Shown: piece after piece, positions 8,294 to 14,370 of the stretch
Layout: every line of letters begins with the position of its first letter
How positions within the stretch are numbered: the stretch's first letter is position 1
Source: CAYRVX01 sp964642165
GTDB taxonomy: Bacteria; Planctomycetota; Phycisphaerae; SM23-33
DNA: 23,803 nt
Direction: 5' to 3'
Assembly (NCBI GenBank): GCA_964642165.1
Contig: CAZXOC010000087.1
Coordinates: 1-23,803, forward strand
Position numbers and translations under genes: made by a program
The notes under the pieces: generated by a model
What the model saw: the letters and a program-made list of their open reading frames with translations, nothing else
What the model was told of the DNA's origin: nothing
Databases searched by the model: none

Positions 8294-9779
8294 CTCCCCG
8301 ATCATTTCTCTTGCCGCGGCGCCTGCCGTCACGACGGCCACCGGGTTCCGAAACGCTGGGATCATGCCTGGGGTTGGGCACGGGCATTCGCGCATCGACC
8401 GTCCGCAGGTACTCACGAAGGCGGCGGCGCAGGCCGGCCGCCTTGTCGGGCATCCGGCTTGCCAGATCGTGTCGTTCGCCGATGTCCCGGGAGAGATCGA
8501 ACAGGCGTACTTCATTGGTCTCCCAGAGCTCGATCAGCTTGTACTGGCCGAGCAGGACGGCCGAGTGCGGGCCGAGGCCCTGCTTCTGGTAGTGCGGGAA
8601 GTGCCAGACGATTTCCTCTCGCAGCCGCTTCACTTGGCCCTTGCCCGCACCCCTCAGAAGCGGGGCGAAGCTTCCGCCGTCGATGTCATCCGGCAGGGCC
8701 TTGTCCACGCCGGCGAGCTCGCAGAGCGTCGGCAGCAGATCGCAGCCGGTGACGGGCACGTCGCACTGCGCACCCGCCTTCACGCCGGGCCCGCGTACGA
8801 TCATCGGCACACGGATGCCGCCCTCCCACAGCGTGCCCTTGCCGCCGGTCAGCGGGCGGTTCGTCGATCCTCCGCCTGCCCCGTTGTCGGACATATAGAT
8901 CACGTACGTGTTGGCGGCCAGGCCGAGACGGTCGATGCCCTCCAGCAGCTCGCCCACGCCGGCGTCGAGGTCCTCGGTGATCGCGGCGCGGAGGACGTCG
9001 CGGTGGTATCGGCCCCTGGGTCGGGCGGCACAGGCCTGCTGGGTGGCCTTGCGCGAGTTCTCCGGGTAGTGCAGCGCGTGGTGGGACAGTTGCACGTAGA
9101 AGGGCTTGCCCGCCTTGGCGTGCTTGCCCATGAAGGCCACGGCCCGCCGCGTGATGCCGAAGATGTCGACGGGGTTGGGGTCCTTGTGCGGCGCGGCGTC
9201 GCGGTTGCCCGTATCGCCGTCGTGCTCGTCGAAGCCGAACGCGCCCGGCCCGCCGCAGCCAAGGTGCCATTTGCCGAAGTGCGCCGTCGCGCAGCCCGCA
9301 CGCTTCAGCAGGTGGGCGAGGGTCGTCTCGCCGCGGGCGATCTGCCGGGGGATGCGCGGCGGGATCAGCTTGTATCCGGGGGCGGCCGCCACGACCGGGG
9401 CTGCCTTCGTCATGCCGTGGCGCGCCGCGCTCTTGCCCGTCAGCAGGCTGTAGCGGGTCGGCGAGCAGACCGGCGAGGGGGCGTACGCGCGAGAGAACCG
9501 CATGCCCTCGCGCGCCAACCGCTCCAGGTTCGGCGTGCGGTAGTAGTCGCTTCGCGAGTCGGGCACCTCCTCGTCCATCCGAACCGACGTGCCGTTCCAG
9601 CCCTGGTCGTCGGAGAGGACGAACACGAAGTTGGGCTTGCCCTCTGCCCCGGCCCCGGCCGCTCGGAGCGTGCCCGAAACTAGCCCTGCCGCTCCGCAGC
9701 CGACCAGCGCAAGGAACTGCCGGCGACTCACGAATGCGAACGGGCGTCGCGCCGTGGATGGCAGGGATGTTTGCTTCAT
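8259..9779 (-). CDS. Tat-exported sulfatase (formylglycine-dependent arylsulfatase family)
   Basis: A 506-residue protein, typical length for a family S1 sulfatase, hydrolysing sulfate esters in the periplasm. The start at 9779 is chosen over an upstream ATG at 9884 because GGAG lies 8 bases before it and a Tat signal (SRRQFLALVG, residues 18-27) follows. Metal ligands are visible in VLSDDQGW (D57, D58). The active-site motif is C105-S-P-T-R followed by LLTG; Cys105 would be converted to formylglycine. HFGKWHLG and MSDNGAGGG are further conserved segments. The core ends near MPVPNPRHDP, then runs into a basic RG-rich tail of about 30 residues over the region where an SMP-30 fragment lies antisense. 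The tail may be natural or the product of a rearrangement. It starts 16 bases after the phosphoesterase stop and is the last gene of the operon. A periplasmic Tat substrate would need its formylglycine installed before export. Confidence 0.95.
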   Translation of the reverse strand: MKQTSLPSTARRPFAFVSRRQFLALVGCGAAGLVSGTLRAAGAGAEGKPNFVFVLSDDQGWNGTSVRMDEEVPDSRSDYYRTPNLERLAREGMRFSRAYAPSPVCSPTRYSLLTGKSAARHGMTKAAPVVAAAPGYKLIPPRIPRQIARGETTLAHLLKRAGCATAHFGKWHLGCGGPGAFGFDEHDGDTGNRDAAPHKDPNPVDIFGITRRAVAFMGKHAKAGKPFYVQLSHHALHYPENSRKATQQACAARPRGRYHRDVLRAAITEDLDAGVGELLEGIDRLGLAANTYVIYMSDNGAGGGSTNRPLTGGKGTLWEGGIRVPMIVRGPGVKAGAQCDVPVTGCDLLPTLCELAGVDKALPDDIDGGSFAPLLRGAGKGQVKRLREEIVWHFPHYQKQGLGPHSAVLLGQYKLIELWETNEVRLFDLSRDIGERHDLASRMPDKAAGLRRRLREYLRTVDARMPVPNPRHDPSVSEPGGRRDGRRRGKRNDRGGSRRSSRARGR

Positions 9780-9795
9780 GGTGCCGCTCCGTATT

Positions 9796-11256
9796 CTACC
9801 GTTCACCCGCGATGGTATATGAGTAGTCGACGGCTGCATTTTTCCGATCGTTTCTCTCGTCCGCCACGAGGCGGGAGCGGACATAGTCGACTGTCATGTT
9901 CTTCGGTGACACGCTCACGCGCAGGTGGCCCGAGCTGCCCAGGAAATCGCCGCGGACGTATCCATAGCGCCCGGCGTTGCGGGCTCGATCACGCCCCGGA
10001 TGACCGGGCTGTGGGACGAGCTGGTAGACGATGCCATCGAGCTCCTGCTTCGCGAAGAAGTGATCGTGGCCGTGGAAGACGACGTCGACGCCGCCGCGGA
10101 CCAGCAGTTTGTGGATGGGCATCGGCCAGCCCGGCCGTCTGTCGTTGAAGGCGTAGCGGCCGTCGGCGTCGCGCCCCCCCCACTCGAAGAACGGCGCCGC
10201 CTCGATCCCGCCGCGGCATCGGCCGTCCTTGTTGAACCCGCCCACCAGGTAGTGGATGAACACGAGCTTGAACGTGGCCTTGCTCGTTTCGAGGGTCCGC
10301 TTGAGCCATTGGTACTGCCTGGATCCCAGCGTCACATGCCAGTTGTCGTCCCCGCCGCGCCCGGGGCGCCCCGTGTACCAGAAGGGGTCTAGGACGACGA
10401 AGAGGGCGTCGCCCCACTCCCAGGCGTAGTAGTCCTCCAGCGGCCCGATGCCGGGCTCCTCCGTGCAGTTGCCCGTATAGAAGCCGTCGGGAACTGGGTT
10501 GGGAAAATGCTCCTTCCGTAGCGTCACGGCGCCGGTACGCGACCGGCCTCGGCCGCCCGGCTCGCCGTCGTGGTTGCCGAGCACGAAGAACAGGGGCGCC
10601 GAGTGGCACAGGAGGCCGAAGTAGTACCGCTCCGCCAGGTACAGCTCCAGTGGGCTCCCGCCCCGGTACTTGCCCGTCATGAACGTGTCGCCCAGATCGA
10701 TGTGGAAATCGGGCTGGTCCGCCAGTGCGTTCCGCAGGGCCTGTGCGTAGAGCCGGGGGTCGGTGTTCTGGTCCAGATGGGGATCGGCCGTGATCGTGAA
10801 GACGAAACCGCTGCCAGGCGACCGCTGTGTGTGGAACGTGCCCCCGACGCGCCCCAAGCCGCCCGCCGCCGGGGAGCGAAGCTGGTAGTGGTACCGTGTG
10901 TTCGGGGTGAGAGACGTGAGGACGAGCTGAACCGGCTCGCCCTTCCTGAACCGCGTGATGGGGGTCTTCCTTCGGAGCGCGTCTTTCCGCGTGCCGAAGG
11001 CGATGGTGCCCTGCATCTGCGAGTAGGCCAGGACGCTCGCCGTTACGGCGCTTCCGGTCGGACGGGTAAGGATGACGTCCACCGGGCGGTCCGGCACTGT
11101 GGTCTTGGCGATATGCGCCGGGCCACGTCTTGAGCCCACCGTGCGACGGCGTCCGCGGGCATGGAGTCGCCGGGCGAGCAGACCGGCCGTGCCAACGCCC
11201 GCGAGCCTCAGGAAGCGCCTGCGGTCGAGGGCTGCGGTGAGTCGTGCGTGGTTCAT
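9796..11256 (-). CDS. Tat-exported calcineurin-like metallophosphoesterase with purple-acid-phosphatase-type N-terminal domain
   Basis: 486 residues. The start at 11256 has GGGAG about 7 bases upstream, and its ATG overlaps the TGA of the preceding remnant. The N-terminus carries a Tat signal (DRRRFLRLAGVGTAGLL). Residues about 55-135 form an FN3-like domain (ending TPNTRYHYQL) as in purple acid phosphatases. The two-metal phosphoesterase core follows: ADPHLD (D-x-H, about 157), DLGDTF, LGNHDGE (about 226), FIHYLVGG and GHDHFF (about 397). All canonical metal ligands are present, so an active phosphomonoesterase or phosphodiesterase outside the cytoplasm is likely; the substrate cannot be read. 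The stop is TAG, 16 bases before the sulfatase start, so the two are probably one transcript. This is the second Tat protein of the operon. Confidence 0.92.
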   Translation of the reverse strand: MNHARLTAALDRRRFLRLAGVGTAGLLARRLHARGRRRTVGSRRGPAHIAKTTVPDRPVDVILTRPTGSAVTASVLAYSQMQGTIAFGTRKDALRRKTPITRFRKGEPVQLVLTSLTPNTRYHYQLRSPAAGGLGRVGGTFHTQRSPGSGFVFTITADPHLDQNTDPRLYAQALRNALADQPDFHIDLGDTFMTGKYRGGSPLELYLAERYYFGLLCHSAPLFFVLGNHDGEPGGRGRSRTGAVTLRKEHFPNPVPDGFYTGNCTEEPGIGPLEDYYAWEWGDALFVVLDPFWYTGRPGRGGDDNWHVTLGSRQYQWLKRTLETSKATFKLVFIHYLVGGFNKDGRCRGGIEAAPFFEWGGRDADGRYAFNDRRPGWPMPIHKLLVRGGVDVVFHGHDHFFAKQELDGIVYQLVPQPGHPGRDRARNAGRYGYVRGDFLGSSGHLRVSVSPKNMTVDYVRSRLVADERNDRKNAAVDYSYTIAGER

Positions 11257-11540
11257 TGTGGGTCTCCCGAGCTTCGGTGTCCGCGTGGGCCGCACTGTTC
11301 CCGGCGGCGCCGTCGCCGTTGTCCCTGTATGGCGGCGGATTGACAACGCACGGGGCCCTGGCCGTAGGAGGCTGCCCCTTCCTCTGGACAGGAGTTTTCG
11401 CCCTGACCGTCGTAGCACCGCTGCTGCCTGGTGTGCACGATGGTGTACGGCCGTGGTTCGGCTCCCTGTGCCAGCGCGGGATAGAGCAGGCCCGGCGCGA
11501 GGCACGCCGCCAGGAGCCTTGCCTGCAACACCCCCATCAT
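11253..11540 (-). pseudogene. Frameshifted N-terminal remnant of a DUF1566 (Lcl C-terminal domain) exported protein
   Basis: The frame opens with a clear signal peptide (MMGVLQARLLAACLAPGLL, cleavage after ALAQGA). EPRPYTIVHT, CYDGQGENSCP and ASYGQG follow, the usual N-terminal pattern of planctomycete DUF1566 proteins. Shifting by one base then recovers NPPPYRDNGDG, the next family motif, so a single-base indel has occurred near 11350. After NGDG the similarity is lost; the catalytic-lectin-like body is missing. The actual frame ends in an Arg-rich tail. Its ATG overlaps the TGA of the upstream gene (ATGA), and its TGA overlaps the ATG of the phosphoesterase. It may still be translated as a 95-residue coupling peptide. 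DUF1566 assignment is from memory of the family. Confidence 0.65.
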
Positions 11541-14347
11541 CGCTTGCTTTCCTCTCCTGGAAGCTGCTGTCGCCCACTGCGGCGGCCTTCCGGGCCTCTG
11601 CCGCCGTCGGTCGGACGAAGCTCCTCGCGTCGGAGCCAACCATCCCCGTCCGTGTCGAGCTTCGTCAGCGATGCCGTTGCGTTGTCGATCTCAGCGGCCG
11701 AGATCTCGCCGTCGCCGTCGGCGTCCAGGGCGAGGATGACCGGATGACGCGACCGCCCCCCGCCTCGACCCCGGCGCGGCCCGCCGCCGCGCCGATCGTC
11801 GCCCGCCGGCGGCCTCGCCCGGCCGGGACCTCCGCCGGCCCGCTCGGGTGGCGCAGCCTTGTCGGGCGGCGCCTTCCGCGCGGGCGCCGTCGCTCCGCGA
11901 ACGCGCATCTGGATCGTGTAAACCGAAGACCGCGCCGTAATGAACAGCGTCCGGCCGTCGCGACCGGCGAAACAGACGTTCGTCGGCCGAACCGGAACGT
12001 CGATGCGGGCGATCTGCTTGCCCGTCGGGTCGAACACCAGGACCGCCTCCTCGGCCAGGTAGACGTTGCCGCGCTCGTCGATCGTCATCCCGTCGCCGCC
12101 GAACGGGGCGAAGAGCTTCTTGTTTGCGAGCGTGCCGTCGGCCTTCACGTCGTAGCGGAACGTTTTCCTGCCGCCGTGGTCCGTCACGTACAGCGTCTTG
12201 CCGTCCGGTGGGCCAACCAGTCCGTTCGGGCGGACCATATCGTCGATCACGCGGAGGACCCTGTTGCGGTCGGGCGTGATGTAGTACACGTGCTCGCCCT
12301 CCTGGGTCCGCGGGGTGCCCCGTCCGTACATCGGATCGGAGAAGTACACCCCGCCGGCGGCGGCGATCCACAGGTCGTTGGGCTTGTTGAAGCGCTTGCC
12401 GTCGTACTTGTCGGCCAGCACGGTGACCTGGCCGTCGGGGGCGATCGACACGACCCGCCCATTGCCGCCCTCGCAGGCCAGCAAGTTCCCCTTGGCGTCG
12501 AAATGGAGGCCGTTGGCGTTCCCCGTGTCCGTGCGGAAGACGGTCACTTTGCGGTCCAGCGACCACTTGTGGATCTTGCTGGCCCGAACATCCGCGAAGA
12601 AGACGTTGCCGTTCGCATCGACGGCGGGGCCCTCGGTGAACTGGAAGTCGCCGGCGATCTCGACCAGCTTGGCGCCCGACTTGACCACATCGCCGCCATC
12701 GCCCCGGCGAGCGCCGGGCCGATCTTGCCCGCCTCGGCCGCGACGGTCGCCCTGCCGTCCGCCCGGCCGGGGATCTCCTGCCTGACGCCGTCGGTCGCCT
12801 CGCCGGCCTCCCTGTCCGCGGTCTCGGCCCCCGCCCGGCCGCCGGTCGCTACCGCGCCGGCTGGGGCCGACGGCGAACGCCTCCGTGATCGTGCCCTTGG
12901 GCTTGAGGTCCCTGCCCTTCAGCGCCGGGTGGTCCGGACCGTAGCGATAGGCGCGGAACACCGCGTTGGACATCGGGTACGCGTCGCCGATCACCTTCTT
13001 CGTGCCCTCCCGTGTGACGGGATTGACGTACTCCCACACCACCTCGCCCTCGCGCGTCACCTCGAAGAGGTGCCCCTCCGTCATCGCGCAGATCAGCGTG
13101 TTGCCGTTCGGCAGCCGCTGGCAGCCCGAACCGATGTGGCTGAAGAAGCCCTGGTTGCTCCGGGAGCCGTAGATCCACACGACCTGGTTGGACATCTGCT
13201 TCGTCTGCTTGTGCGTGTCGCGGTTGGGCGACTCCAGCCGGTAGTAGCCGGCCGCCGGCGGATCGACGTACCGGCCCGCGCCGCGCCCGCGCGAGTCCCG
13301 GAAACCATCGATCTCGAAGATGTACGACTGGCCCGTCCGCTCGAAGAGATACTGCCCGTTGTTGAAGATCAGGAAGTTCCCCGCGCCCGGCAGGCCCGGC
13401 CGAATCCACTGCACGTCGTGGCTGCCGCCGATCTGCTTGTGGCCGGTCGTGGAGCGCGTCCAGTCCTCGAGGACCGCTGGCGGGCTCCCCCGGCCGTACC
13501 GCGCCGGATCGCCGAAGCGGTACAGGAAGTCGCCCTTCGGCCCGGCCGCCAGTTCGACGCTCCGCGCCGGATCGCCCGCCACGAACGTGCCGTCGTGGTC
13601 GATCACGTAGAACTCGCCCTGCACGGAGTTGATGACGATGTGCCCCAGTTCGGCGTTGTAGTCCAGCGAATTGCAGTGCAGCCAGTCCCGCCGCAGCGGG
13701 CGGCCGGGCAGGTTCAGGTTGATCTTCCCGGGATGGTCGGCGACCGTTTTGCCGTCCCCCGCGTAGTTCGGCCGGGTCGGGTCCGCATCCTGCACGACGT
13801 GGTCAAAGAACCACCACTCCCATACGACCTTGCCCTGCATGTCCACCTCGACGACGGCGTCGACCTGGGCGCCGTCGTACGACCGCCGGGGGTCGCAGCC
13901 GGCCGCGACGGCCCGGGCCTGCGAGACGGACCGATTGGCGATGTACAGCGTGGTGGGCGAGCCGAGCTTCTTGTTGAAGATCCGCACCCAGTCGTGATGG
14001 GGGGCGTAGCCTTCTCGCCTCTCGGTGTGCTGCCAGACGACCTTGCCGTCCCAGTCGAGCTCCTTGAAGCCCTGAAAGCCGCTGGGATCGTCCTTCGAGG
14101 CGTCCAGGAGGTTGCCGTTGGCCAGCAGCCGCGGCGTCGTGCCGATCTGCCACGTGTGGACGACCTGACCGGACATGTCGATCAGGTACGACGTGCCGCG
14201 CGCCGAGAACAGCGTGTAGCCGCTATAGGCCTTGTCCTTGTCCCAATGCAGCAGTTCGGTCGGCCCGCGAAGCGATTCGTACGCCCCGGCGGGCAGCGCG
14301 GCCGTCAGGCACACGGCCAGGGCCAAGGCTGTGCTCGCGTTTCTCAT
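11537..14347 (-). CDS. Exported fusion: arylsulfotransferase-like propeller, SMP-30/gluconolactonase domain and EF-hand pair
   Basis: 936 residues. The start at 14347 is preferred because GGGAGCG precedes it and a signal peptide (MRNASTALALAVCLTAALPAGA) follows; an ATG at 14374 overlapping the previous stop (ATGA) is the alternative. Residues 25-495 are an arylsulfotransferase (ASST)-like beta-propeller: YLIDMSGQVVHTW, YAPHHDWVRI, WLHCNS, GSHDVQWI and LPNGNTLIC, with His in HHD, HCNS and SHD as in the family. About 495-550 is an RG-rich disordered linker. Residues 552-815 are an SMP-30 domain (FTEGPAVDANGN, NKPNDLW, VRPNGL, GMTIDERGN), a calcium-dependent lactonase fold. A second RG-rich stretch leads to two EF-hands (DADGDGEISAAEI, DTDGDGWLRREEL; about 871-910). 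It likely acts outside the cytoplasm on sulfated or lactone substrates. Which domains are catalytic is not known. Confidence 0.9.
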   Translation of the reverse strand: MRNASTALALAVCLTAALPAGAYESLRGPTELLHWDKDKAYSGYTLFSARGTSYLIDMSGQVVHTWQIGTTPRLLANGNLLDASKDDPSGFQGFKELDWDGKVVWQHTERREGYAPHHDWVRIFNKKLGSPTTLYIANRSVSQARAVAAGCDPRRSYDGAQVDAVVEVDMQGKVVWEWWFFDHVVQDADPTRPNYAGDGKTVADHPGKINLNLPGRPLRRDWLHCNSLDYNAELGHIVINSVQGEFYVIDHDGTFVAGDPARSVELAAGPKGDFLYRFGDPARYGRGSPPAVLEDWTRSTTGHKQIGGSHDVQWIRPGLPGAGNFLIFNNGQYLFERTGQSYIFEIDGFRDSRGRGAGRYVDPPAAGYYRLESPNRDTHKQTKQMSNQVVWIYGSRSNQGFFSHIGSGCQRLPNGNTLICAMTEGHLFEVTREGEVVWEYVNPVTREGTKKVIGDAYPMSNAVFRAYRYGPDHPALKGRDLKPKGTITEAFAVGPSRRGSDRRPGGGRDRGQGGRRGDRRRQAGDPRPGGRQGDRRGRGGQDRPGARRGDGGDVVKSGAKLVEIAGDFQFTEGPAVDANGNVFFADVRASKIHKWSLDRKVTVFRTDTGNANGLHFDAKGNLLACEGGNGRVVSIAPDGQVTVLADKYDGKRFNKPNDLWIAAAGGVYFSDPMYGRGTPRTQEGEHVYYITPDRNRVLRVIDDMVRPNGLVGPPDGKTLYVTDHGGRKTFRYDVKADGTLANKKLFAPFGGDGMTIDERGNVYLAEEAVLVFDPTGKQIARIDVPVRPTNVCFAGRDGRTLFITARSSVYTIQMRVRGATAPARKAPPDKAAPPERAGGGPGRARPPAGDDRRGGGPRRGRGGGRSRHPVILALDADGDGEISAAEIDNATASLTKLDTDGDGWLRREELRPTDGGRGPEGRRSGRQQLPGEESKR

Positions 14348-14370
14348 CGTTCGCTCCCGGTACGATGGCC

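Noticed and set aside
8364..9683. Plus-strand open frame opposite the sulfatase
   Set aside because: It mirrors the sulfatase codons; no motif, no ribosome site.
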